Shown here: piece after piece, positions 33,174 through 45,104 of the stretch
Position numbering within the stretch: position 1 is the first letter of the stretch
How the letters are laid out: every line of letters starts with the position of its first letter
Source: Vermamoeba vermiformis
Lineage: Eukaryota > Tubulinea > Echinamoebida
Direction: 5' to 3'
Assembly: GCA_045837725.1 (NCBI GenBank)
Contig: JBEWZL010000179.1
Span: 310,001-374,000 of the forward strand
DNA length: 64,000 bases
Made by a program: the position numbers and the translations under genes
Notes under the pieces: generated by a model
What the model saw: the letters and a program-made list of their open reading frames with translations, nothing else
Told to the model about the DNA's origin: nothing
Databases searched by the model: none

Positions 33174-35793
33174 TTAATCATCATCTGCCTGCTGGTCGTC
33201 ATCTGCATCCACTTCTAGAGGTTGACAAAAATCATCTTCATAAGCGGTGATACTGCGCAAGTAAGTGCTATTAATAAGGTCTATATACTCTTTAGTCTGC
33301 TTGTGCTCTTCTTTGCTCAATTCTTCTTGTGCAGCAGGTGTTTTGATAATAAATGTAGTTGTCGCTAATTTTAGCCGATCAAATTCATGAAAATCAGCAA
33401 AGTCGAGGACTTCTATGGCATTTTGTTCGTCCACGTTGCTGAATATAAAGTTCTCGCAAAGTGTAAACAACGACTTGACTAGATTTTGGCCATTTCCTGA
33501 TTTGGAAATTCCATCGCGCGATACTGGCTTGAGATCCATAATATTTTCCAAGTACTCTGCTGTCATATGGTGCAAGCAGTCTCCAATCTTGACCTTGATT
33601 CTATGACGCATAGCTGATGGCGCATAGAACTCTGCGATGAATTGCTGCATTTGTTCATAATTTTTAGCCTGATTTAATTTTTCCATCGCGTTGTCCCAGC
33701 TAATGCTCAACTGACTCTTCTTTAATTTCGGCGAATTACTAGGACTAGCACCGATTAGCTGAAGTGCCTTGAACTGTTGTAATATCTTCAATAGTCTCGT
33801 AAATACTCCTGCAACAATTAGGGCATTTTTCGAGTACGAATTTTTCGTCAAAAAATAAATTGTTGATGCAGCCAATTCCAGCCTTAATAACTCCCTATCA
33901 TTCAGTACATGTGCTTGTTTGTCGCTGTATTGTTTGAGGATCTGACATAATGGCGCTATAATGTTATAGGTACTACCATCTCTTTGTAGACTTTTCGTTT
34001 GTAGATCTGCATGTCTTCACAGATGAGCAAGTGGTGCAACCACCACAGACCAAAGCACTGTATTTCAAGTGAATTTGACGTGAGTAGTGTCCTGGGCAAT
34101 AATAGCGGTCAGTTTTGTTTCGTCTTATATTGCTAGTGGTACTCACCTCGCGTCATTCAAATCGTTGTACAAAATATTCAAATCTCTTCTCGGGTCCACA
34201 AATTTGATGCTGTAACAGCATGGTTACAATGAGTACGATATTATATTTAACAGGGAGTATCACTGGTACCTTTCAATAATGTAGTCCAGTGCTTTGCTCT
34301 TCTCAACAATTTCCTTGTTTTCAGCAGATACATCGAGGCACACAAAACTCATCGCGAGTGACGTCACGTACTTCATTCTGTGAAAGTTGTTAATGACGGT
34401 CGTTAGGTTTTGCCTATTAAGGAAATGTTCCTGTGTGTACCTATCGTTGGATCCACGGTTAATTTGAATGAGACAGTCGAGCACGCCGAGTTGCAGTAGT
34501 TTAGATCGAATGTCCGGCACTTGGGCCAATTTTCTGGTCGCAAAAACAACACCGGATGAGGTCAAACCAGCGGACTGTTTGAACTCTTTAATAACTTTCT
34601 CGAGTCCTTGACCTATTGTAATTGACATCAGCGATTATATGTCGAAAATAAAGCTGATAAAATATAGATCTGGGTGTTTTGTACTAACCTTCTAAAAATA
34701 TTTTCTTGCCCTCAGCACAATATATGACCCAATTAAGAGCCATCCAGGTTGACTTTACAATGACTTTGTCGCTGCACTCTAACAGCGATAAAAAGCATTC
34801 AATGACGCCGAGTGTCACTAACTTGTCTTGGCACTGTTTGCCTCCACACGCCAACCATCCAATTACGTCCACGGCCTTACATACCACCACACGCGAGTCA
34901 GGAGTGACAGGTGTAGAGTTAATGAGGGCTACGACTTGTTGCACGATGCCAGTGTCTATTATTTCTAATTTGGCCTCCTGTAAAGGTAATCAAAGTCAAT
35001 GGATCCGCTCGATAAAAATTTCAATCTTTCGCGAGTCTAATATTATTCAATAAATATTAACGTACCTCTTCGAGTCCGTATAATATAGTAATGAATAATC
35101 CAAATGTATGTCCTATTAATTCCAAGTCTTGTGACTCGAGTAGTTTTGCTATGATTGGCACGATTCCAGCTTTGACTAATCGATTGCAGAGTGGTATTGA
35201 ATCTTTTGGTTGTAATAATAAATACCATAAATTATCTACGGCCTGAATACAATTCAAATTGAATAAATTAATATTGTCAGATCAAGCCGTTATTCTTACC
35301 AATGATACTAGACGTTGATATTTGCTTGCCATTAATTCTACTATCAATTCCAAACCAAAATTTTGAAATTCTACTGTTGCATAAGAGAGGATCAGCTCTG
35401 TGGGCTGGATAGCGTTGGACATGTCTTCTTCGAGCTCATTTTGTTCGAGCTTATGTACCAATGTTTTGACTAAATATTTTCCTATGCAGTGATATTTTCT
35501 TATTTCGAGAATGAGAAATAACAACGCATCTGGAGCTCGATAACTGAAAAAATATTAAAAAAAAATCGGTAAAAATAAACTATAATTATTTTCTTACGGC
35601 GAATTGACATGCGTTTTAGCAGATTGTAGTGGCACAAAATCCGTCAGTGCTTTAGCGCATCCGCCGCAGGTGCACAATGTTCCGTCATCCAAACGCTCCA
35701 AAAGAACTGTCAGCCATCTGTGCGGGTCATCCTGTTATATGTGATTTAAATATGGCTATTATAAAAGCTGGTTTGTCGTGACATTCTTACCAT
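33174..35793 (-). CDS. Armadillo-repeat protein with BTB/BACK-like C-terminal region
   Basis: The ATG at 35791-35793 is followed at once by a GTAAG intron, so exon 1 contributes only Met. Exon 2 encodes DDPHRWLTVLLERL with a CTCGGC cysteine pair. The body consists of armadillo-type helices (VDNLWYLLLQPKDSIPLCNR, AGIVPIIAKLLESQDLEL, VVALINSTPVTPDSRVVV, LVTLGVIECFLSLLECSD). The C-terminal ~230 residues resemble a BTB or BACK fold (IKVKIGDCLHHMTAEYLENI, SLFTLCENFIFSNVDEQNAI, DFADFHEFDRLKLATT) with a long insertion, and end ADDDQQADDD-stop at 33174. ARM-BTB proteins serve as Cullin-3 adaptors in plants and amoebae. The ARM assignment is firm; the BTB one is moderate. Confidence 0.72.
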
Positions 35794-35928
35794 TTGTGCG
35801 TAAATAAGTCAAATAGAAAATTCGCCGTGTTTTAGCTGGCGACCCATTCCAGTTTAAACAAAATATCGCAACAATATGGAGTGTCCTTATTGAAAGCATT
35901 AATTTCGTGACTAATAAGCCGCGCTAAG
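35794..35928. promoter_or_regulatory. Head-to-head promoter of ARM-BTB and F-box genes
   Basis: 135 bp separate the two divergent start codons. The part next to the ARM-BTB gene must include its whole 5' leader. I see no specific element. Confidence 0.4.
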
Positions 35929-38275
35929 ATGAAGATCCGAAGTCAAAATTCTGAATCCAAAATGAAACGACATAAGCACGAGCGAAAGTCACCAAGAGAT
36001 GGAATAGAATTGCCTATTGAAATATTGGAGCTCATATTTCTTAAATTTACGAATTACTCAGACTTGTTTTGCTGTGCACGTGTTAACACGCATTGGCGGC
36101 ACGCGACGCAAGATCAGAGACTATGGAAGGTAAGAAATTGGGTCACAATATCACCTAAATTACCCGAATATTATACTCAGTTATATTTACTATTATTTTT
36201 AATTTCAAATAATTATTTTTCGGATCAAAGCTCACAAAGATTTGTTCTTAGTCTATTTACACACATATGATTTATCCTCTAAGCCCACCAAAGCACAAGA
36301 AGCACTTCAATTGGTACAACGCAGTCCGAGATTACCTCACAATGCGAAATAATGTCAAGTTGGGCAGGTAAGTCTTATTAAACCAGCTTGCTTAGCACTC
36401 ATTCGCTGATAGATGCGTCACTAAATCCATCTGCACTCGTACACTGGATGAGTCTATCAATTCAATATCACTCAACGACCGTTGGGCTATTGTTAACAGG
36501 TTCGGAAGAAACCTCCGGCTTCGAATTTGAATGCTAATCTATTGTATAGAGAGGAAAATAGGCGGTGTAAAGGCTCTCAGATATATAACATCACATCAGA
36601 GCATTTAGAGGTATGGTTTTGATGGTTTAAAGAAACGAGCATTGAAAATGTTTTCTCTCAGATCACCGACAATTACTGCAGCCATCTTTTAAGCAGAAAT
36701 CTCGTTTATGCATCGGTAAGTTGCATATTAATATAGATTATCATCTTTAATGAAGCATTTGTAGCGTTGTTCGGTGCATTCTGAAGTGTACTTTCATCAT
36801 GCCAAACTGAGCGGGGCATTACTTGGTCCAACGAAGAAAAAAGTCATGCGAATAATGAAAGGACGAGATAGTATGTATTAATACTATGCATATCGAGCGA
36901 AACTAACGCGTTGAATAGGGTCTATGAATCTTCGGCTGATCTCAAATCAAGATCCGAAATCAAATCTGATTGGATTCGAATGGTAATGAGGAGTTTAGGC
37001 CATCGATCAATCTTAACATTTTATATAGTACAAATCCGTATAAGGTCGTTGTGTTTAACATTAACGAAGAGAGAGCAGAATATGTTTATTCAACTGAAGA
37101 TAACAAGTCTTATTACCTTTGCAGTAATTATTTAGTGGTTGCTGATGTAAGCAGTGGAGAAACGATATAATCATATTAACATAATATTATAGCGCGGCAA
37201 AGCGACAGTCATTAATGTACTGGATCACAACACGATCCACAAGATCAAGTTCTCATGGGACGGAGTGCCAGTCTGTTGCGTAAATAACGATCAAGTAAGA
37301 ATCATATATATACTATTATGGATGATAATTAAGCCGATTATGCCAGTTAATATTGGTCGGAACGAGAGAAGCGTGCATATTAAACGTGAATACAGGCCGT
37401 CATCGCATGTGGCCGCATGATCTACGTAGCGTTAGTATCATTAAATATATATTATTGACATTATATACTAACATTAAGACATTCTAGATCGATACAGCAG
37501 CTGTACACAACGGCATGCTAGTTTGCTCGCGCTACACGCACTTGTACTTCTTAGACCTCAATAGAGCAGTCACTTTGAATGGCTTAGTGTTGTGTGGTAG
37601 TGCTACTCTATCACCATCAACAGTACGTAACGACCAAATTGAGCTTATTTCTGAATCCGATCTGACAACATACTCACCTTTTTTAAGGATGCTTTTGGTC
37701 GATTAGTATGCCATTCTACCGATGGTCTACGCGTAGTTGATTTTAGTCGCACTATTGATGAAGTCGTATCCATTAGAGTGTTGGACGACAATGCCAGTAC
37801 GCACGAGATTAAGGTAGATCTGGTGCTGCTGATAGAAATGTGTTATTTACTCATGTTATATTAGATGGCTCAAATGCCTCGTTACAAGATACTACCTTGG
37901 ATTATGGAGCAAGAAAAAGACAACGAAGAGCTGCTGATCTCGTTCTGGTGGAAGACAACGCCAGACGAGCGCTACTCGATCGTATTCGCGAGTCATTCAA
38001 AGGGTCATAAGAACAGATTAGCGACTAAATTATATAAGGAGGCATTGCAAAGACCTGAATCCAAGTACAACATGCCTTTTCTCGCCTACGAGTTCAAGAT
38101 CGACAAACAAATCTTTCCGGATAGAATATTGTTGCTTAATAGGAGCTCTTATCCGCCCATAGTATTAGGCACTGCTTACTGCATTTATGAAAAGTGGATT
38201 GGCGGCGAGCGATGGGAGATCTCAACGCCAAGTTCTTGGGTTATTAAGCGAGGAAGCATAAGCCCTCGACAATAA
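35929..38275 (+). CDS. F-box protein with multi-exon C-terminal (propeller-like) region
   Basis: The ATG is at 35929. Residues ~25-70 form a clear F-box (IELPIEILELIFLKFTNYSD, then CCARVNTHWRHATQDQRLW). The rest is spread over about ten small exons: HFNWYNAVRDYLTMRN, then ISIQYHSTTVGLL-type segments, then ITDNYCSHLL, then CSVHSEVYFHHAKLSG, then YKVVVFNINEERAEYVYSTE, then VHNGMLVCSRYTHLYFLDL. The last exon is 136 codons (MPRYKILPWIMEQEKDNEEL; stop 38273-38275). Alternation of short hydrophobic strands suggests a beta-propeller. Several middle junctions are uncertain. Likely an SCF adaptor; no substrate clue. Confidence 0.72.
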
Positions 38276-38545
38276 ATAACGTGTTGTTATTGGAGTTTGT
38301 CATATTGTCTTGCCAAGGCGACGAAATCCATTCGGCTCTTGGATGTGCCATCTGCCCAATAATTTGTGGATAAGTTCTGTTCATAATATTTATGTTTTTG
38401 GAGAAGCTTTAAATGAACGGAAATAGACAAGTTCTCGTTGTGGTCTAATCCAATTTTTAGGCGCCAAAATAAGAAACGTTCACTGGCAAAGCTAAACACC
38501 TTTTTATAAGTCCGTTTGGTAGAGAATACCAAAGCTGTTGATCAG

Positions 38546-41500
38546 ATGATGAACGGAAATAAGCCGGGTATTCAGGACCCGCTTAGGAGCGGTGCGATAT
38601 TTGGCGCCAATCCGAAACATCTCCGATCGCCAGTACCGCTGCACCATCTTTCGATGAATAACAAAAATAACTCGGCACCAAATTCTACTGAAAAAGGAGG
38701 AAACAATGCGCCTGCAGGGTATGAATTTAATTTTCAAAAAATAATGAAGCTCTATTACGCCGCGCATATTTTGGCTAATATTAATGGCCGCGAGTGAATA
38801 TTTATTATAGCCAATTTTAATAACATTTTTTCAGATTAATTCGGCCTAAGGCAACAAAAGCTGGATTAGGATCCCTTTCTTTTTCGTCCAGAGAGCCGAC
38901 AACCCCACAAAACCCCGCTCAAGCACGTAATACACCTACTAATGCTACCGTGATATCGAAGCAACCAGCTGGAGCGTCAAGGAACGTTCAGCAAATAAAT
39001 CAAAACTTCGACGCTCTCGTGAGAGCGAGCCCACTGCCTCAAGTAAGATAATAGCACCAAAATATTATATTAATTATTAGAATATTTTTTAATGTTTTTT
39101 TATCGCTAAAGATCGTTAATACGCAACGAGTTTCAAAGGCGACAATGCAAGTCAGTCCTCCGAAAAATTCCTCAATTGATGATGATATTTCTATGGGCCC
39201 GCCATCGCAAGATTTATTTGACGATCGATTGACGCAAGAGCATTCGTTACGCGACGACATAGTGTTCGATGAGGACGAGATGGATCTGCGTCAAGAAGAC
39301 GAGGAGGACACGCAGCATGATTTAAATGCGATTCCAGAATACGATGACGATGAAGAGATGGACGACAGTGTTAATAACACCAATGTCTCGCAGCGCAGCA
39401 AATCACAGCAAAGCAGCCCGAGGAAACAACAGCCTAAAGTGTCCAAGGCTACGATGGAACAACACTCGTCTTCATCGCGCAAGAACACGCCGAACAAGAC
39501 TCCCGAGAAATCTTCTGAAAAAGATAACTCGAGCAAAAAACCTTCGCCGACGAGATCATCGCAAAACAACAATAATAATAACAATAACAATAACAACGGT
39601 CAGAAGAAGGATCAACGACGCGATAATTCACCTCCTAAGGAGAGAACACCGACGAGTGACAAGACTGAGAATGTCAAAGGTAATTATGATCGATACGCCT
39701 TTATTTCAAGAGTACTAATTGAGTCACAGAAATTCAATTGATAAATTGGTACATCAAACCGGTCGAGAAAACTAAAGGTGTACAAGTGGAGGGATTCAAA
39801 CCTGATAACAATCTGGACGAAGAGCCAATTGTTTGGCATTCATCGACTGTTGCAGAACGAGTAGACAAGACGCACGTGAAGACAAAAGGAGGCTCAGTTT
39901 ATCGATTGCTGTAAGCTCAATCTCGTCGAATTATTTAATTACATTGATACTAACACTAATCAACAGCCGTAAAATCAATGCCGAGGCAACGCGTGTCCAT
40001 TTCTCGGAGAGTTTTGTTCGTGCTTTTACAGACGGTTTCCCAGCGTAAGTGTACCTTAGCCCTTTGCGTACTAGCGGTCATTAACACTCGTGACTTGAAG
40101 TAATTGGAGAGAGCTCATTAAAGAGCACTTTGAGCAAAAGGAAGCTGAAGAAGCCGCGGCCGAGGCCGAAGCCGAGGAAGCCACAGAAATGGACATGGAG
40201 GACGATCAAATGGAAGAAGTCACTCCGCGCAAACAGACAGCGAGACCTAGACCGAGAACTGTTGAAATGTTGAAGAAGTCGAAGCGAGACGACGAATTCA
40301 GATTGGAGCATGATGAAGAGGACAGCGAGGGCTCAGTCTCAGATGAAGATCTGCGAGAACTGCAGGAGGAAATTATGGTCTCAACGCCGTCCAATGCTGT
40401 ATTCAAAAAGCCAACTTCCACTAGCACCAAAAAGGCTCGTCGAAGAACAAGTCAGCACGATGGCGACGATCGATTCAGCACGCCCAAACATCAGTCTCAC
40501 TCGCCAGCAACTCCGACCTCGGGTCCTGGTGTAGTTCCTCCGAGCGAATTCAAAGTGTCATCACGTGGCCGCCATATTGTTCCGCCTCTCGAATACTGGC
40601 GATTACAGGCTGCCCGTACCGATGCTTATGGCAACTTGGTAACAGTCACTTTGGTAAGTAACGTCGAAATCTTATGATTGTAGCGATCTAATATAATGCC
40701 ATTGTAGGGTTCGCGCAATGACACTGCGCTATCTTCGCCGATTGGCATTGAAGGAGCAAGCCCTAGCTTCTTACGAGACTTGTCCAAGTCAGTTCAAAAA
40801 GACTCTAAATCGGATAAAGACGAGGAAGAAGAGAGTCCTAGCGTCTTACGAGACTCTTCCAAATCTAGTCAAAAAGAGTCATCCAAGCCGTCTCAAAAAG
40901 AATCATCCAAGCCGGCTCAAAAAGATTCATCTAAGTCGAGCCAAAAAGACTCATCGAAGTCCAGTCAAAAGAAGCGAAAGCGTACTTCCAGTGAAACTGA
41001 CGATATTGAACCTCCCTTACGCAAGAAAGCTAAACAAGCCAAAGATGTCACGACAAAGGTCGATGAAGTCGCTGAAGAGGTCGAAGAAAAGTCAGACGAG
41101 GAAAAAGTTCCGGAAGAGGAGGAAGAGGCTCTTGAGATAGAAAAAGTTTCCCCTGAAGAGGAGGAGCAACCTGAAATGGAGCTGCCCTTCGTGGACGAGA
41201 TCAATGAAAGCATTGGCACTAATGCTAGTGTTGAGGAGAGCCCAAACAAGTACGAGACACCTGTCAAGGGTCGTTCAACAAAGAAAGGCTCGTCTAAGCA
41301 ATCGACTAAGAAGGCTGAAGAACAGACCGAAAAAGAAAAGCCAGAGGAAGAGGAGCTTGACGAAGAAGAGCTGGCTCGTCGCAAAGAAGAGCTTGCCGAA
41401 AAGAAACGCGAAGAAAAGCGATTGGCAAGTGCAAAGAAACGAGCGGAAGAGCGTGAAAAGAACGCAGCGAAAAAGGCAGCTGAACAGCTACGACGAGCTG

Positions 41501-44500
41501 AGCGCAAGAAACGTGAGCAAGAGCGAAAGGAGGCCGAAGAAAAGCAAAAGGCTGAAGCCGAGGCCAAGCGCCTTGAGGAAGAGAAGAAGGCCAAAAAGGC
41601 CGAGGAAGAGAAGCGCAAGGCTGAAGAGAAGGCCGAAGAAAAGCGTAAAGCTGAAGCTAAGAAAAAGGCTGAAGAGGAGAAGCGAAAGGCCAAAGAGAAA
41701 AAGGAAGCTGAAGAAAAGAAGAAGGCTGACGAAGCGAAGCGCAAGGAACAGGAGCGATTAGATGAAGAAAAGCGCAAGGCAGACGAAGAGAAGCGCAAGG
41801 AAGAAAAGAGAAAGGCCGAAGAAAAGAAGAAGGCCGTCGAAGAAGAGAAGCGCAAAGAACAAGAGCGAAAGAAAGCTGAAGAGGATAAGAAAAAGAAGGA
41901 AGAGGAGCGACGCAAAGAGCAAGAGCGAAAGAAAGCCGAAGAAAAGCGCAAGGCTGAAGAGGAGAAACAACGTGCTGAAGAAGCCGAGAAGCGCAAGAAA
42001 GAGCAAGAGAAAAAGAAAGCTGATGCGAAGAAGGCCGAAGACGCCAAGAAACAAGAGAAGAAAAAAGCTGAAGAGGAGAAAAAGAAGCGAGACGAATCTC
42101 CCAAGAAGAGCTCTGAGTCTCCTCGAAAGAGCACGGACACTTCCAGGAAGAGCCTTGACTCGTCAAGGAAGAGTGCAGAGTCTCCTCGAAAGAGCGCTGA
42201 GAAGAAGAAACCCGAGCCTTCTGAGGCCCACGATGAAGTAGCAGATCTGAAGCGCTTGACTGTTTTGCGAGAGAAGCAAGCAGGTGGCACGAAGCTAACT
42301 GAAGAGGAGAAGAAAGAGGCTAAGCGATTAGCGATGAGAATCAAGCGCGCTGAAGAGCGTCGCACGAGTCTCTCTCCCGAGAAATCACCACGCAAGAAAG
42401 TGGGTGCTGTTGATGAATCAGAAGGCGAGTCTGAATCACCTGTCAAATCTTCGCGTTCTCGCCGAATGTCAATCTCGTCCGACGAGGACCGACAGACTCG
42501 CTCCAAGTCTCGATCAAAATCTCGTCCTAAGAGCTCAGCTAGCAGATCCGCTAGCCCTCGTCGTGAAACTCGCTCTGCCACTCCCAAGAAGAGTGCCAAG
42601 AAAACTTCACCAAGTAGATCGCGTAGTCCTCCTGCCAAGAGAGAGACGCGCTCTTCAACTCCCAAGAAGACACCGCGTTCAGCCTCGCCAAGCAGGTCTC
42701 GCAGTCCTCCCACAAAGAGAGAAACTCGTTCTTCGACACCAAAGAAGAGCGCTAAACGATCAGCATCTCCGAGCCGATCTCAGAGCCCGCCTGTTCAACG
42801 TGGTCGCTCTACAACACCTAAGAAGGCTCCTGCTCGTAAAGGTGCTTCAGCAAGTCGATCACGTAGTCCACCCAGCCAACGCGAGGCTCGTTCGCAGACA
42901 CCAAAGAAAGGTGCAAAGCGGTCCGCCTCACCTAGTCCCGAGGCTAGCACTCCCTCGCCGAAGAAGGCCAGCTCACAGGCTTCGGGCAGTCAGTCGCCTT
43001 CCATTGATGCTATTATACCTCGTCTCAATGAGCTGAGGGAAAAGCATGCTCAGAAGAAGCTTTCTGAGGAAGAGAAGAGGGAGATGAAACGATTGACCAT
43101 GCGTGTTAAGCGAGCTGAGGACCGTCAAAAGATCAGTGAAAAACGAAAGTCAGAGCAAGAGCGACGATCGCGGTCATCCAGCCCTCGCAAAGATAGCAGC
43201 AAGAAGTCTGCTAAGTCTTCTGAACAGTCCAGATCACGCAGTCCGCCAGCGAAGCGAGAGACTAGATCAATGAGCCCTCAGAAACCATCTCCAGCCAAGT
43301 CTAAAGCTAAGTCAAGCGATTCAAAGACCAAGAACAGCAGGGCGCGTTCAGGTTCACAATCACAAGAGCGATCTCGCAGCAGATCACCGCGTCGCGATTC
43401 AAGGTCGCCCAAGAAGAACACTCGCCGCGAGTCTGCTTCACCGAGTAGGTCTCGCAGCCCTCCTGCACGTGGACGGGAACGACGCGAGACTCGCTCAATG
43501 AGCCCAACAAAGACTCCTGATAACAAGTCTCGGAACAATAACAACAAAAATACTAAGAAGAGTTCCAGCAAGAAATCAGGAACTAAGAAGACGACACCCG
43601 AGAAGCCCACCGACGTGTTTACAGATGAGATTGAAAGTGATGTGATCATGGAAGAGAGCAGTCTCAGCGAGCCAAGCAGTCCCGCCAAGGAGAAAGAGAC
43701 CGACTCGCGAAGGACGTTCAACATTGAATTGAACTTGGAGAGCACTGAAGGTCAGGAGAAAGAGAGCGAGAATGACGAGGAAGAGGACGTTTGGACGCCC
43801 AGTGTAAGTTATTTATTGTCAGAGTTATTAGGCCGTATATAATAACGGTTGTTTCTCGGCAACAGCAAATCAAGGCTTTGCAGACTGCCCACCGCAAAGT
43901 AGACCCGAACACACCTTTGTTCTGGAAAGAAGTCGCCAAGTTGGTCAAGGGCAAGAACGCCGCTCAGTGCCGCAAAAAGTTTGAAGATCGGTACAAGACG
44001 CCTTCGTCTAAGACCAAGAAGACGAAGAAAGTGACCAAAGAGTTGTCACCCATCAACTTGGGTGCGAACAAGAAGACTGCCAAGTTCAAGCAAAAGGTCC
44101 GTCAGTTTGTGCAACGAGTAAGTAACGCGAACATGTGTAACATTAGTGCTGTGTTGACACGAGGTTCTGCAGGCTGCCGAGGCCGACGACAGTCACAAGG
44201 ACGCGTTCGAATCAACGCCGTTCAAGAACCGTTACGGCAACATCAACAGTGTGGATCTGAGCGGTGATGCCGAGATGACTGAGAACAACACAAATGTCAA
44301 CAACGTGTCAGCTGAGGATGAAATGGCCGTCGAGCACAGTGAAGCCAACGCCGCTGAGAGCCAAGCTGAGGCCATGGAGACAGAGCCAACCACTGGTGCT
44401 GTCAGCGCCAACAACACCAATGTGAATAATACCAACGAAGTGCCTTTGTCACAATCTCAAGCGCGAGATTTGATCGATGATGCGATCGAGAACATTGACA

Positions 44501-44957
44501 CGAACACCCTCGGAGTTGACAAGACATTTGTCTTGGACAATTTACTCTCTTTTGGTGTAAGCGTTTGCCACCACCTATTCCTTAGCGGGAGCTAATATTT
44601 AATACTATAGGATGATAACGACGATATTCTGATGAAGCCAGCTGATCGCAACAACTTGGATCCGTACATCAACCGCGTGTCAAAATCTATGCGTGGTGTA
44701 CGCTCGTTAGATAGCGAGGTATTACAACAATAACATAATTTAAGGCACAATAACTGACCTGGGTTCAAAAATAGGAGACAAACAAGTCGAAGAAAAAATC
44801 TTCGAGCAAAAAGAGCAAGTCAAAGACAGTCAACGAGGCTAGTCAATTGTTGCAAGAGATGGAGTCAGATCGCAATCGACGACGAGAAAAAGAAGATGAT
44901 CGCGAGGCTGGTGAATCAGAAGACGACTATTTTAGTGAGGATAATGAGGACAATTAA
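38546..44957 (+). CDS. MIS18BP1: M18BP1/KNL2 centromere licensing factor: SANTA, CENP-C-like motif, SANT/Myb
   Basis: This is a CENP-A deposition factor of about 1,920 residues in eleven exons. The SANTA domain is at residues ~316-420 (exons near 39,729-40,130): IQLINWYIKPVEK, then IVWHSSTVAERVD, then VKTKGGSVYRLL, then FVRAFTDGFPANWRELI. A CENP-C-like motif is near 40,560: RGRHIVPPLEYWRLQAA. Then come Ser-Lys repeats, a ~250-residue Glu/Lys/Ala single-helix-like stretch, and Ser-Pro/Arg-Ser repeats. The SANT domain (near 43,795-43,985) reads VWTPS, then IKALQTAHRKVDPNTPLFWK, VAKLVKGKNAAQCRKKFEDR. The acidic C-terminus ends YFSEDNEDN-stop at 44955-44957. This order (SANTA, CENP-C motif, SANT) matches non-mammalian vertebrate M18BP1. 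The start was taken as the first in-frame ATG (38546); a second ATG follows directly. Confidence 0.9.
39565..39600 (+). repeat. AAC/AAT trinucleotide tract coding poly-Asn
   Basis: A run of about twelve Asn codons (AAC and AAT mixed) in the N-terminal disordered part of the KNL2 gene. The mixed codons suggest the run is old or selected at protein level. Confidence 0.8.
41330..42110 (+). repeat. Lys/Glu/Ala repeat (single alpha-helix-like) in KNL2
   Basis: About 250 residues of irregular units such as KKAEEEKRKAEEK and RKEQERKKAEE, with i to i+4 charge pairing and no hydrophobic heptads. This pattern is typical of single alpha-helices, which act as rigid spacers. The antisense strand is open for 582 codons purely because of this composition. 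Confidence 0.75.
42540..42965 (+). repeat. Ser-Pro/Arg-Glu-Thr repeat array in KNL2
   Basis: Units of roughly 22 residues repeat with variation: SPSRSRSPPAKRETRSSTPK and relatives (six or so here, with more near 43,220-43,270 and 43,430-43,510). The units are rich in SP and TP sites, which suits cell-cycle phosphorylation. Confidence 0.75.
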
Positions 44958-45104
44958 AAAATTTAAATTTGTAATACAAAATTTTAGTATTAACCTGTCT
45001 TATTGTAAAATAAATCAAATATACCGATAATGTATTAATTTATTACTAAGAGTGGAATTAGATCGAAAACGAATTGACTTTTAGAGACTTGGATGCAGAC
45101 CGAG

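Noticed and set aside
38287-38532. An 81-codon minus-strand frame convergent with the F-box gene and ending next to the KNL2 start
   Set aside because: It opens with TTG, not ATG, and would start only 13 bases from the KNL2 start codon. No upstream exon is convincing and no family is recognisable.
40965-42713. A 582-codon minus-strand open frame, Ser/Phe/Leu-rich
   Set aside because: It is the antisense of the Lys/Glu and Ser-rich repeats of KNL2. GA-rich codons lack antisense stops, so the length is a composition effect.
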